Numbered from the stretch's first letter, positions 52,353 to 61,212 are shown. The stretch: 64,000 nt of DNA from Pseudomonadota bacterium (GCA_023458055.1 JAEXAW010000071.1:1-64000), one strand, 5' to 3'. Notes: generated by a model not told the origin, from the sequence alone. Program-made: numbers and translations.

Positions 52353-53147
52353 ATGGCAGACGAACGCCCCGTATTGGTTTTTGATTCCGGCGTCGGCGGG
52401 CTTTCGGTGCTGGCCGAGATCAAAAAAATGTTGCCGCAGGCGAGCCTTGTCTATGCGGCGGATAATGCGGGCTATCCTTATGGCACCAAGTCGGAAGCCG
52501 AGATTGCTTCGCGCGTTCCGGCGATTCTCGGGCGGCTGGTCGAACGCTACCGCCCGCGTGTCGTGGTGATTGCGTGCAATACGGCTTCGACCATCGCGCT
52601 CGCCCATGTGCGCTCGGCGCTTGATGTGCCGGTGGTGGGAACGGTGCCTGCGGTGAAACCCGCCGCGCTCCTTTCCAACAGCCGGGTCATCGGCGTGCTC
52701 GGCACCGAAGCGACCGTGCGCCAGCCCTATGTTGATCAGCTGATCGCCGACCATGCCAGCGATTGCACGGTGCTGCGTTGTGGATCGGCGGAACTGGTTG
52801 ATCTCGCCGAGGCCAAGTTGCGCGGGATTGCGCCGGATCAGGCGGTTGTTCAGGCGGTGATGGACCGGCTCTACGCTCAGCCCGGAGGCGATCACATTGA
52901 CGCGGTGGTGCTCTCCTGCACCCATTTCCCGCTGCTCGCCCAAGAGATAGCCGCCGCTAGCCCGCCGGGTGTCACGCTTGTCGATAGCGGACAGGGCATT
53001 GCGCGGCGCACCGCCTATCTTACCCAAGGCCAGCAATGGCCCCAGACACCTTCGGGTTTAGCGGTCTTCACCCGCGATGGCCCTGATATCGCGCCCTTGC
53101 TCCCCGCGCTGGCCAGCTTCGGACTCAACGGGCTCGCCATCCTTTAA
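52353..53147 (+). CDS. murI: Glutamate racemase
   Basis: A 264-residue enzyme with FDSGVGGLSV at the N-terminus, first catalytic Cys75 in IACNTAST and second Cys in VVLSCTHFPLL near 188. It supplies D-glutamate for peptidoglycan. The TAA stop is followed after seven bases by a Fur-box-like sequence that belongs to hemA. Confidence 0.95.
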   Translation: MADERPVLVFDSGVGGLSVLAEIKKMLPQASLVYAADNAGYPYGTKSEAEIASRVPAILGRLVERYRPRVVVIACNTASTIALAHVRSALDVPVVGTVPAVKPAALLSNSRVIGVLGTEATVRQPYVDQLIADHASDCTVLRCGSAELVDLAEAKLRGIAPDQAVVQAVMDRLYAQPGGDHIDAVVLSCTHFPLLAQEIAAASPPGVTLVDSGQGIARRTAYLTQGQQWPQTPSGLAVFTRDGPDIAPLLPALASFGLNGLAIL

Positions 53148-53154
53148 GGACAAG

Positions 53155-53170
53155 TTGCGAATCGTTCTCA
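53155..53170. promoter_or_regulatory. Candidate Fur/iron-responsive box upstream of hemA
   Basis: TTGCGAATCGTTCTCA resembles the GAAT-n-ATTC core of Fur boxes (one change from TTGCGAATCATTCTCA). The half sites TTGCGAA and TTCTCA are imperfect inverted copies. It is 67 bases upstream of the hemA GTG, in an untranscribed gap of 90 bases. Confidence 0.5.
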
Positions 53171-53237
53171 CTGGAAATGCGGCAAGGAACGGCGTAAGGC
53201 CTCCCGGATTCCGCCATAAATCGAACAGGGCAGCTAC

Positions 53238-54452
53238 GTGGACTACGGCAAGATTTTCAACGATGCGATTGATCGGCTGCACAGCGAAGGTCGCTACCGG
53301 GTGTTCATTGACATCCTGCGCAACAAGGGGGCTTTCCCCAATGCGCGCTGCTTTGCCGGCCATAATGGCCCCAAGCCGATCACCGTCTGGTGCTCGAACG
53401 ACTATCTCGCCATGGGCCAGCATCCGGATGTGATCGCGGCAATGGAAGAGGCGCTGCACGATGTCGGCGCCGGGTCGGGCGGCACCCGCAATATCGGCGG
53501 CAACACCCATTATCACGTCGATCTTGAGGCTGAACTTGCCGATTTGCACGGCAAGGAAGCCGCGCTCTTGTTCACCTCGGGCTATATTTCGAACGAGGCG
53601 GCGCTTTCGACGCTCGCGAAAATCCTGCCCGGTTGCGTGATTTTTTCCGATGAATTGAACCACGCCTCGATGATCGCCGGTATCCGCAATTCGGGCTGTG
53701 AAAAGCGCGTGTGGCGCCACAATGATCTGGAGCATCTCGAAGAATTGCTCGCCGCAGAAGACCCGGAACTCCCCAAGTTGATCGCGTTCGAAAGCGTCTA
53801 TTCGATGGACGGCGATGTCGCGCCGATTGCCGCGATCTGCGACCTGGCCGACAAATATAATGCCATCACCTATTGCGATGAGGTCCATGCGGTCGGCATG
53901 TATGGCCCGCGCGGCGGCGGGATCAGCGAACGCGACGAGGTCGCGCACCGCATCACCATCATCGAAGGCACGCTGGGCAAGGCGTTCGGCGTGATGGGCG
54001 GCTATATCGCGGCCGATACCGTGATCGTTGACGTCATCCGCAGCTATGCGCCGGGCTTTATCTTTACCACGTCGCTATCCCCGGTGCTGGTCGCGGGGGT
54101 ATTGGCGAGCGTGCGCCACCTCAAATCGAGCAGCGTCGAGCGGGACGGCCAACAAGCCGCTGCAGCGCGCCTCAAGCAACTCTTCGCCGATGCCGGCCTC
54201 CCGGTGATGAACAGCACGACGCATATCGTCCCGCTGATGGTCGGCGATCCGGTCAAGGCCAAGAAGATCAGCGACACGCTGCTCGCCGAATATGGCGTTT
54301 ATGTGCAGCCCATCAACTTCCCGACCGTCCCGCGCGGCACCGAACGCCTGCGCTTCACGCCCGGGCCTGCGCATACCGATGAGATGATGCAGGACCTGAC
54401 GGCGGCGCTGGTCGAAATTTGGGACCGCATGGAGCTGCGCAAGGCGGCGTAA
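53238..54452 (+). CDS. hemA: 5-aminolevulinate synthase
   Basis: The 404 residues match ALAS: GAGSGGTRNIGGNTHYHVDL near 78-96 (partly shown), TYCDEVHAVGMYG near 211 and the PLP Lys248 in EGTLGKAFG. It joins glycine and succinyl-CoA, the start of haem synthesis in Alphaproteobacteria. The start is GTG 53238. Succinyl-CoA from the propionate block is a substrate. The stop overlaps the next gene by TAATG. Confidence 0.96.
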   Translation: MDYGKIFNDAIDRLHSEGRYRVFIDILRNKGAFPNARCFAGHNGPKPITVWCSNDYLAMGQHPDVIAAMEEALHDVGAGSGGTRNIGGNTHYHVDLEAELADLHGKEAALLFTSGYISNEAALSTLAKILPGCVIFSDELNHASMIAGIRNSGCEKRVWRHNDLEHLEELLAAEDPELPKLIAFESVYSMDGDVAPIAAICDLADKYNAITYCDEVHAVGMYGPRGGGISERDEVAHRITIIEGTLGKAFGVMGGYIAADTVIVDVIRSYAPGFIFTTSLSPVLVAGVLASVRHLKSSSVERDGQQAAAARLKQLFADAGLPVMNSTTHIVPLMVGDPVKAKKISDTLLAEYGVYVQPINFPTVPRGTERLRFTPGPAHTDEMMQDLTAALVEIWDRMELRKAA

Positions 54453-54880
54453 TGGGTGTCTACACAGACGACAATTGGACTTTTAGCCGTGGCACAGTTA
54501 ACGGTCACCCGGTAATCGTCCGCGCACGCGCAGCCTTGCCGCCTAAAGCCGAACGAGAAGTTTTCTCCCACCTAATCCTGATTAGTTGGGCCTATGATTC
54601 CGAGGCAAATGACGGTTTTCCGTCCGAACCCGTCCGCGACGAGATGGAAACCTTTGAAACCGCGTTGTTTGATTTATTCGACGAAAATTCACCTGTTGCG
54701 TGCGGAGTCGCGGTCATCACCATGAATGGCAAGCGCGAATGGCGCTTCTATGCTTCGGACACGGAATTGTTCATGGCAGGACTAAACGACGCGCTTGCCG
54801 GGCAGATCGCTTACCCGATCAAGCTCGAAGCATTTCTTGACCCAGAATGGGAGGGTCTTCGCGAATGGATCGAAACCTAA
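54452..54880 (+). CDS. DUF695-like protein coupled to hemA
   Basis: A 142-residue soluble protein resembling DUF695: DDNWTFSRGTVNGHPVIVR, a strand-rich middle with LILISWAYDSEANDGFPSEP, and a C-terminal KREWRFYASDTELFM. Function unknown. The start is ATG 54452, overlapping the hemA TAA, with AAGG upstream. The gene is AT-richer than hemA. It converges on the dehydratase gene. Confidence 0.7.
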   Translation: MGVYTDDNWTFSRGTVNGHPVIVRARAALPPKAEREVFSHLILISWAYDSEANDGFPSEPVRDEMETFETALFDLFDENSPVACGVAVITMNGKREWRFYASDTELFMAGLNDALAGQIAYPIKLEAFLDPEWEGLREWIET

Positions 54881-54917
54881 GCTCCGTTGCCGAATGAGTC
54901 TTTAACCCATTGAGCTT

Positions 54918-55910
54918 TTATCTGACGCTCGCCAAACTCCGATAGGTCTCCCAATCGACATTGCCGCCCGATAGCGTGACCATCGCAACGCCTTCCGGCT
55001 CGATTTTGCCCGCCAAGACCGCTGCCAAAGCCGCTGCGCCGCCGGGTTCGACCACGAGATGCAGGTGCTCGAAGGCGAGCCGCATGGCTGCTCCCACTTC
55101 TGCCGCCGTCACGCTGGCGCTCGACGAAACCCGGTCCTTCAGCACCGCGAAATTGACCGGATAGGTGCGCGGGGTCTGGAGCGCGTCGCAGGGTGTCGGG
55201 AAGCTTTGGTCGACTACCGGCACTATCTCTCCGGCAGCGAGCGAGCGGATGACATCGTCCCAGCCTTCCGGCTCGACAATCGACAGCTTTGCATCGGGGC
55301 ACGCCAGCGCCAGCCCCGCCGACAATCCCCCGCCGCCGCAGCAGGCGATGACATGATCGGGTCCGTTCAGCCCACGCGCTTGCAATTGCGCCTCGGCCTC
55401 AAGGCCCATCGTACCCTGCCCTTCAATCACCCACGGATCGCCAAAGGCATGCACCAGCGTCGCGCCAGTGCGCGCGACAATCTCGGCGGCAATCGCATCG
55501 CGGTCCTGCGCGGGACGTTCGTAGAAAATGACCTCCGCCCCCAGCGCTTTGGTCGCGTCAATCTTCGCCTTGGGCGCATTGGATGGCATCACGATCGTCG
55601 CGGCAATCCCGAGCCGCTTCGCCGCCCAGGCAACACCCTGCGCATGGTTGCCGCTCGACACACCGACCACGCCGCGTGCGCGCTCCTCCGCGGTCAAGTC
55701 ACTCAACCGATGCCACGCCCCGCGTATCTTGAATGCGCCGATGGGCTGGAGCATCTCGGCCTTGCACCAGATCGTTTGCCCATCCACCTCCAGCGGCAGT
55801 AAGGGCGTTGGCGGCAAAATGGCGGCGATCTTCTCGGCGGCCCGCAGCACACCTTCATGCGTTGGCACCCGCGCGTTTGAAAAATCTTGTGCCGCAGTTT
55901 GCGCTGTCAT
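54918..55910 (-). CDS. Threonine dehydratase-like PLP enzyme
   Basis: The 330 residues are a fold II PLP enzyme: catalytic Lys in IGAFKIRGAWHRL near 60, SSGNHAQGVAWAAK near 86, and glycine loop CCGGGGLSAG near 185. Short members without an ACT domain include catabolic threonine dehydratase, serine racemase and threo-3-hydroxyaspartate dehydratase. The substrate cannot be settled. It is divergent from the CANSDH gene across 56 bases. Confidence 0.87.
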   Translation of the reverse strand: MTAQTAAQDFSNARVPTHEGVLRAAEKIAAILPPTPLLPLEVDGQTIWCKAEMLQPIGAFKIRGAWHRLSDLTAEERARGVVGVSSGNHAQGVAWAAKRLGIAATIVMPSNAPKAKIDATKALGAEVIFYERPAQDRDAIAAEIVARTGATLVHAFGDPWVIEGQGTMGLEAEAQLQARGLNGPDHVIACCGGGGLSAGLALACPDAKLSIVEPEGWDDVIRSLAAGEIVPVVDQSFPTPCDALQTPRTYPVNFAVLKDRVSSSASVTAAEVGAAMRLAFEHLHLVVEPGGAAALAAVLAGKIEPEGVAMVTLSGGNVDWETYRSLASVR

Positions 55911-55966
55911 GCCTCACCTCTTATATCGCCGGTCAATATGGTTTCCCCTCACACAGGAGATAGCAG

Positions 55967-57175
55967 GTGAGCAAGGTTTTGGTAATCGGTGCAGGCGGCG
56001 TTGGTTCGGTCGCAGTCCACAAAATGGCGATGAACCCGGATATTTTCACACACATCACGCTCGCAAGCCGTCGCAAGTTCAAATGCGATGCGATTGCCGA
56101 ATCGGTGAAGGAGCGCACCGGCATCAGCATTGATACCGCTCAGGTCGATGCGGATAATGTCCCCGAACTGGTCGCGCTGATCAAGCAGGTTCAGCCGCAA
56201 CTGGTGGTCAATCTCGCGCTCCCCTATCAGGATCTCACCATCATGGATGCGTGCCTCGAAACAGGCGTCGATTATATGGACACCGCCAATTACGAGCCGC
56301 GCGACGAAGCCAAGTTCGAATATAAATGGCAATGGGCCTATCAGGATCGCTACAAGGACGCGGGGCTGATGGCGCTCTTGGGCTCCGGCTTTGACCCGGG
56401 CGTGACGTCGGTTTTCACCATGTGGCTTAAAAAGCATCATTTCGACCGCATCGACACGCTCGACATTCTCGATTGCAATGGCGGCGACCATGGCCAGCAT
56501 TTTGCGACCAATTTCAACCCGGAAATCAATATCCGCGAAGTGACCGCGGTTGCGCGCCACTGGGAAAATGGCGACTGGGTTGAAACGCCTGCCATGTCAG
56601 TGAAGGTGCCGTTCCATTTCGAGGAAGTGGGCGAAAAAAATATGTACCTCATGTATCATGAGGAAATCGAGAGCCTCAAAACCCACCTTCCCGAAATCAA
56701 GCGCATCCGTTTCTGGATGACGTTCGGCGACCAATATATCACCCACCTCAATGTGCTCCAGAATGTCGGCATGACGCGGATTGATCCGGTGATCTATGAA
56801 GGCAAGGAAATCATCCCGCTGCAATTCCTGAAAGCGGTGCTGCCCGAACCCTCCAGCCTTGGCGAAACCACCAAGGGCAAAACCAATATCGGGGTCATCG
56901 CAACCGGCCTCGGCAGGGACGGTAAGGAAAAAACGCTCTATCTGTACAATATCTGCGACCATGAAGAAGCCTATGCCGAAACCGGCAATCAGGCGGTCAG
57001 CTACACCACTGGCGTCCCCGCCATGATCGGCGCGGCTATGATGGTGACGGGCGCGTGGAAGGGCGACGGCGTGTTCAACATGGAACAGTTTGACCCCGAC
57101 CCGTTCATGGACATGCTCAACAAGCAGGGCCTGCCGTGGCAGTGGAAGGAATTGGACGGACCTTTGGGGTTTTAA
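55967..57175 (+). CDS. Carboxynorspermidine/carboxyspermidine dehydrogenase (CANSDH)
   Basis: A 402-residue saccharopine-dehydrogenase-like enzyme: Rossmann start KVLVIGAGGVGSVAVHKMAM, VNLALPYQDLTIMDACLETG, GSGFDPGVTSVF near 142 and DILDCNGGDHGQHFATNFNP near 162. It reductively joins aspartate semialdehyde to putrescine or diaminopropane, an alternative spermidine route when SpeD and SpeE are absent. The start is GTG 55967 with AGGAGA. NspC follows, with a 481-bp cassette in between. Confidence 0.9.
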   Translation: MSKVLVIGAGGVGSVAVHKMAMNPDIFTHITLASRRKFKCDAIAESVKERTGISIDTAQVDADNVPELVALIKQVQPQLVVNLALPYQDLTIMDACLETGVDYMDTANYEPRDEAKFEYKWQWAYQDRYKDAGLMALLGSGFDPGVTSVFTMWLKKHHFDRIDTLDILDCNGGDHGQHFATNFNPEINIREVTAVARHWENGDWVETPAMSVKVPFHFEEVGEKNMYLMYHEEIESLKTHLPEIKRIRFWMTFGDQYITHLNVLQNVGMTRIDPVIYEGKEIIPLQFLKAVLPEPSSLGETTKGKTNIGVIATGLGRDGKEKTLYLYNICDHEEAYAETGNQAVSYTTGVPAMIGAAMMVTGAWKGDGVFNMEQFDPDPFMDMLNKQGLPWQWKELDGPLGF

Positions 57176-57178
57176 GGG

Positions 57179-57659
57179 GTTTCGCGCAGAGGCGCAGAGA
57201 AAAGCAGAGGCCGCAGAGGGGGGTAAAATATTGCGGATCGACGATATCAGCGCGGCTGTTGTTGACGAGGCGATTGCCGTTCATCGGGAACTTGGTCCAG
57301 GCTTGTTTGAGACAGTTTACGAAACTGTATTGGCAGGGCGGCTGGAAGCGAGAGGTTTGCGTGTTGCCCGTCAAGTTGCGGTCCCGCTGATTGTCGACGA
57401 CATTCATTTTGAAACGGCATTCCGCATTGACATATTGGTGGAAGATCGTCTGGTCGTGGAGGTCAAGGCGGTGGAGCAACTTAGCAAAGCCCATGCGAAA
57501 CAGTTGCTCACCTATCTGCGAATATTGAAGCAGCCCGTTGGGCTGCTTCTGAACTTTTCCGGCGAGACGATGAAAGAGGGCATAAGGCGGATGGTCAACG
57601 ACCATCGTCCCGAATAAGTCTCTGCGAACTCTGCTTTTCTCTGCGCCTCTGCGCGAAAC
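57179..57659. mobile_element. GxxExxY cassette with 40-bp terminal inverted repeats
   Basis: GTTTCGCGCAGAGGCGCAGA and on, at 57179-57218, is an inverted copy of 57620-57659: the outer 31 bases are identical and 37 of 40 match overall. Only the GxxExxY gene lies between. The element starts 3 bases after the CANSDH stop and ends 3 bases before the first ATG of nspC. No clear target duplication is seen. Insertion is an inference from this structure. Confidence 0.7.
57231..57617 (+). CDS. GxxExxY protein (PDDEXK-like nuclease fold)
   Basis: A 128-residue protein of the GxxExxY family: the naming motif is GLFETVY, and DILVEDRLVVEVKAVEQL carries the Asp and Glu-x-Lys of a PDDEXK-type nuclease core. 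The biochemical role of the family is not established. The start is TTG 57231, preceded by AGAGGGGGG; an open frame from further upstream only translates the terminal repeat. The gene lies fully inside inverted repeats and interrupts the CANSDH-nspC pair. Confidence 0.88.
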   Translation: MRIDDISAAVVDEAIAVHRELGPGLFETVYETVLAGRLEARGLRVARQVAVPLIVDDIHFETAFRIDILVEDRLVVEVKAVEQLSKAHAKQLLTYLRILKQPVGLLLNFSGETMKEGIRRMVNDHRPE

Positions 57660-57674
57660 AAAATGGACGTAAAA

Positions 57675-58847
57675 ATGGAAACCAAAGCTGGCGATCCCGG
57701 GGCGTTTGCCCGATTTGACCTCACCCGCGTGCCCTCGCCTGCTTTTGTCGTGGATGAGGTGGCGGTGCGGCGCAACCTCGCCATCCTTGCCGATGTGCGG
57801 GATCGGGCGGGGATCAAGCTGCTGGCCGCGCTCAAGGCCTTTTCGATGTGGCGCTTGGGGCCGGTGGTGGGCGAATATCTGGACGGCGTCTGCACCTCCG
57901 GGCTGTTCGAGGCGAAGCTTGCCGCCGAGGAATATCGCGGCGAGATTGCGACCTATTGCGCGGGTTATAAGGCCGAAGACATGGCCGAAATCTGTGCGCT
58001 GTCGGACCATGTGATCTTCAACTCTCCCGCCCAGCACCGCCGCTTCCGCCACTACATTGACGAAGCCCGCGCCGCCGGGCGGCATATCCATGTCGGCCTT
58101 CGCATCAATCCGCAAAACCCCGAAGGCGAGGTCGAAAAATATGATCCAAGCCAACCGCATAGCCGTCTCGGCCACCCGATCAACCAGCTCGAACCCGAAG
58201 ACCTCGAAGGGATTGATGGCATCCACTTCCACAATTTGTGCGAACAGGATCTGGAACCGCTGAAGCGCACTTGGGCCAAGATCAAACCGATCTTAAAACC
58301 TTATTTCAACCAACTGAAATGGCTTAATTTCGGTGGCGGTCACCACATCACCCGCGCCGATTACCAACGCGACGATTTGGTCACCTTCCTGCGTGACGTC
58401 AAGGCGGACACGGCGTGCGAACTCTATCTCGAACCCGGCGAAGCGGTGGCGCTCGATGCGGGCATCCTCGTCGGCGAACTGCTCGATATATTCGATAATG
58501 GCATGCCCATTGGCATCACCGACATCAGCGCCACCTGCCACATGCCCGATGTGATCGAAGCCCCCTACCGCCCCGCCCTCCTCGGCGAGCGGGAGGACGG
58601 TCCGGCAATCCGTCTCGGCGGGCCTTCCTGCCTGTCGGGCGACATCATCGGCGATTATCGCTTGCCCGTGCCCCTCGAACCCGGCCAGCGTATCGCCTTC
58701 CTAGATCAGGCGCATTATTCGATGGTCAAGACCAACACCTTCAACGGCGTCCCGCTCCCGTCCATCTGGCTATGGAATAGCGAAACCGACGCGCTCGAAT
58801 GTGTGCGCGAATTTGGCTATGAGGATTTCAAGACACGCCTGAGTTAG
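57675..58847 (+). CDS. nspC: Carboxynorspermidine/carboxyspermidine decarboxylase
   Basis: A 390-residue fold III PLP decarboxylase related to DAP and ornithine decarboxylases: PLP Lys in AALKAFSMW near 53, LGHPINQLEPED, HNLCEQDLEP near 195 and YLEPGEAVALDAG near 255. It removes CO2 from carboxyspermidine to give spermidine (or norspermidine). ATG 57675 has a GGA 7 bases upstream; ATG 57663 lies at the very edge of the upstream cassette and lacks a ribosome site. The cassette may have displaced the original leader. Confidence 0.9.
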   Translation: METKAGDPGAFARFDLTRVPSPAFVVDEVAVRRNLAILADVRDRAGIKLLAALKAFSMWRLGPVVGEYLDGVCTSGLFEAKLAAEEYRGEIATYCAGYKAEDMAEICALSDHVIFNSPAQHRRFRHYIDEARAAGRHIHVGLRINPQNPEGEVEKYDPSQPHSRLGHPINQLEPEDLEGIDGIHFHNLCEQDLEPLKRTWAKIKPILKPYFNQLKWLNFGGGHHITRADYQRDDLVTFLRDVKADTACELYLEPGEAVALDAGILVGELLDIFDNGMPIGITDISATCHMPDVIEAPYRPALLGEREDGPAIRLGGPSCLSGDIIGDYRLPVPLEPGQRIAFLDQAHYSMVKTNTFNGVPLPSIWLWNSETDALECVREFGYEDFKTRLS

Positions 58848-58865
58848 GCCCGCTATCCCATTTCT

Positions 58866-58955
58866 CGTCATTGCGGGCGACGAAGCCGCGCGGCAATCCA
58901 GACTTAGGTTGAACCGCTCTGGATTGCTTCGTCGCTATGCCCCTCGCACGGACGG
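58866..58955. repeat. Solo CGTCATTGCGAG-type palindromic repeat
   Basis: CGTCATTGCGGGCGACGAAG at the left and CTCTGGATTGCTTCGTCGC at the right match the repeats that flank the GIY-YIG gene at 36388 and 36794. This copy has no nuclease gene and a decayed right end. It lies between nspC and the convergent secreted-protein gene. Confidence 0.75.
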
Positions 58956-58962
58956 CGTTTTC

Positions 58963-59697
58963 TCAAAAATGCGAAGCGTCGAAGATCAGCCCGACCGTGC
59001 GGCCGCCGCGGGTGGCGGTGAGTGCGGTGTAATTATCTTCGCATTCATAACCGCAACTGATCGTCCGGTCCTCATGGACAGTCGCCACGCGATACTGGCC
59101 GCGCGCGGCTTTGCTGCATTTATTAGCGGCAAGCGCTTTGCTGAACGCGGCGCGCTTGACCCGTTCGGTGCCTTTGAGAGGCACCGCCTTGACCGCATTA
59201 CGCGCGGCCAGCGGGGTTGCGCAGCTATAGACCGGGTCGGCATCCGCATTTCCGCTCACGGTGATCACCCCATCCCGTGTCCATTCCACGAGCCAGCGCT
59301 CATAATCGTTGCGGGGAAATTTGTTATTTCCCGGTTCGTCGACAATGCCGACAACCGTCTTGCCTCGCCCATTCACGCCGCGGTAGAGCAGGTAAATTTC
59401 GGTGTCGGAAGCCAATCTAATGGTCTTACGCGCCAGCGCCTGCTTGATTTCGATGATTGTTTCAGCGTCCGGTCCGCCTTGCACACAGCCGGTAGCCTTT
59501 AGGCCAGCGAAGAATAGGTCCGTATTGATGCCATAATTTCTCGGTGCCGGATTGGCCACATAATGATTGTCCAGCATGCGCCGTGCGGCGGCCTCGTTCG
59601 GACAAATCACGGTCGAAAAATCCGCCTGAATATCGGTCTTCTGCGGCAGAGGCAGCGCGGTTGTGGCCTGCAACGCGACCATCAGCATCAACGACAT
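58963..59697 (-). CDS. Secreted hypothetical protein
   Basis: A 244-residue protein with a short hydrophobic start (MSLMLMVALQATTALPLPQ) that may be a signal peptide. The rest is soluble, with VICPNEAAARRML and ATGCVQGG at the N-side and RTISCGYECEDNYTALTA near the end. No family recognised. The start ATG 59697 has a strong GGGAGGGA site. It is divergent from the ornithine decarboxylase gene. Confidence 0.7.
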   Translation of the reverse strand: MSLMLMVALQATTALPLPQKTDIQADFSTVICPNEAAARRMLDNHYVANPAPRNYGINTDLFFAGLKATGCVQGGPDAETIIEIKQALARKTIRLASDTEIYLLYRGVNGRGKTVVGIVDEPGNNKFPRNDYERWLVEWTRDGVITVSGNADADPVYSCATPLAARNAVKAVPLKGTERVKRAAFSKALAANKCSKAARGQYRVATVHEDRTISCGYECEDNYTALTATRGGRTVGLIFDASHF

Positions 59698-59859
59698 CGA
59701 TTCCCTCCCTGAAAAGTGATGGAAATCTATTGGGTTACTCCTGGCGAAGCAAGCCGTGAAAACGCCCCATTACCGTGTCGGACAAACGAGCTTTGGCCTG
59801 CAAAACCAACGCTTTGGCGCGTATCGCAGTCCGATTAATCCTTTTTTGAAACGAATCTC

Positions 59860-59888
59860 TTTACACGCCCCCCCGGCGTGAATATATC
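59860..59888 (+). promoter_or_regulatory. Ornithine decarboxylase promoter with palindromic spacer
   Basis: TTTACA (59860-59865), a 17-base spacer and TATATC (59883-59888) make a fair sigma-70 promoter. Overlapping it, CACGCC-CCCCC-GGCGTG (59864-59880) is a perfect 6-5-6 inverted repeat, a likely repressor site. The transcript would start near 59895. Confidence 0.5.
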
Positions 59889-59894
59889 GCGCCT

Positions 59895-59973
59895 TCGCTG
59901 CCCCATGGGGACTTCCAATAACCGCAAGGCAGCTTGTCGTTTTTTAACACCGTTTTTTTGGGGGTCCCTTGAG
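59895..59973 (+). promoter_or_regulatory. Ornithine decarboxylase leader with attenuator-like elements
   Basis: The leader of about 79 bases contains a CCCCATGGGG palindrome (59901-59910), GCTGCC (59897-59902) able to pair with GGCAGC (59928-59933), and a short CAAG-GCAG-CTTG hairpin (59925-59936) followed by six T. The two pairings exclude each other, as in attenuation. The terminator stem is weak (4-5 bp). A relation to the speF leader of Alphaproteobacteria is possible but I cannot confirm it. Confidence 0.35.
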
Positions 59974-61182
59974 TTGCACAGCTACCATAGCGCACTGGGT
60001 CTAGTTACCGACCAGAAGCCCGTTGATCCGGTCACCCTTGTTCGCCCGCACGCAGCAAGGCGCGCAGCCCGTTTCTTCGTGGAAAATTTCCCCGGCAAAT
60101 CGCTTTATGCGGTAAAGGCGAATCCGTCGCCGGACCTGCTGCGCGTTTTGTGGGATAGCGGCGTCACCCATTATGATGTGGCCTCGATTGCCGAGGTGCG
60201 CCTTGTCGCACGCACCCTCCCCGAAGCAACGCTCTGCTTCATGCATCCGGTCAAGGCCGAAGAAGCAATACGCGAGGCCTATTTCGATTATGGCGTGCGC
60301 ACCTTCTCGCTCGACACGATGGACGAGCTCGAAAAAATCCGCACCGCGACCGATGCCGCCGAGGATCTGAACCTTTGCGTGCGGATGCGCGTGTCGTCGG
60401 ACCTCTCGCAGCTTTCGCTCGCCTCGAAATTCGGCGTTGAAGCCGAAGATTCGAAGGAATTGCTGATCGCAACGCGCCAGCTTGCCGACGCGCTCGGCAT
60501 CTGCTTCCATGTCGGCAGCCAGGCGATGAGCCCGCAAGCCTATGTGAACGCGCTCGAGCGTGTCCGCACCGCAATTGTCGCGGCGGCGGTGACGGTCGAC
60601 ATCATTGATGTCGGCGGCGGCTTCCCCTCGGTCTATCCCGGCATGGAGCCCCCTGCGCTGCTTCAATATTTCGAAGCGATCGACCGCACCTATGAAAGCC
60701 TGCCGATCAGCTATTCGGCGGAATTGTGGTGTGAGCCCGGCCGCGCGCTCTCGGCGGAATATAGCTCGCTTATCGTGCGCGTTGAAAAGCGCCGTGGCAC
60801 CGAGCTTTACATCAACGACGGGGCCTATGGCGCGCTGTTCGATGCCGCCCATGTCGGCTGGCGCTTCCCGGTGAAGCTGCTGCGCAAGGGCGACAATGAC
60901 GAAGAAGCGATGACCGCGTTCAGCTTCTATGGTCCGACCTGCGATGATATGGACCATATGGCGGGGCCGTTCCTGCTTCCCGGCGATATCAAGGCGGGCG
61001 ATTATATCGAGATCGGCATGCTCGGCGCCTATGGAGCGGCGATGCGGACCAAGTTTAACGGCTTCGGGTCGGAGCAGACCTATGTCGTATCCGACGAGCC
61101 GATGGCGACCTTGTATGATGTGGCGTCGGCACCTGCCGCGCCTGCACTCGACAATGTCCGCTTCCTGCGCCCGAACGGCTGA
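59974..61182 (+). CDS. Ornithine/lysine decarboxylase (fold III, group IV)
   Basis: The 402-residue PLP enzyme has the Lys in LYAVKANPSPDLL near 45, VASIAEVRLV, a CFHVGSQAMSP region near 180, DVGGGFPS near 210 and the catalytic GPTCDDMD near 325. It makes putrescine (or cadaverine) for the CANSDH/NspC route. The start is TTG 59974 (MHSYHSALGLV); an ATG at 59905 and a GTG at 59878 are in frame, but the GTG lies in the promoter spacer. The gene ends in a strong terminator at 61213. Confidence 0.9.
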   Translation: MHSYHSALGLVTDQKPVDPVTLVRPHAARRAARFFVENFPGKSLYAVKANPSPDLLRVLWDSGVTHYDVASIAEVRLVARTLPEATLCFMHPVKAEEAIREAYFDYGVRTFSLDTMDELEKIRTATDAAEDLNLCVRMRVSSDLSQLSLASKFGVEAEDSKELLIATRQLADALGICFHVGSQAMSPQAYVNALERVRTAIVAAAVTVDIIDVGGGFPSVYPGMEPPALLQYFEAIDRTYESLPISYSAELWCEPGRALSAEYSSLIVRVEKRRGTELYINDGAYGALFDAAHVGWRFPVKLLRKGDNDEEAMTAFSFYGPTCDDMDHMAGPFLLPGDIKAGDYIEIGMLGAYGAAMRTKFNGFGSEQTYVVSDEPMATLYDVASAPAAPALDNVRFLRPNG

Positions 61183-61212
61183 TATAAGTTTCAATTGACA
61201 ACTTAGATTGAA

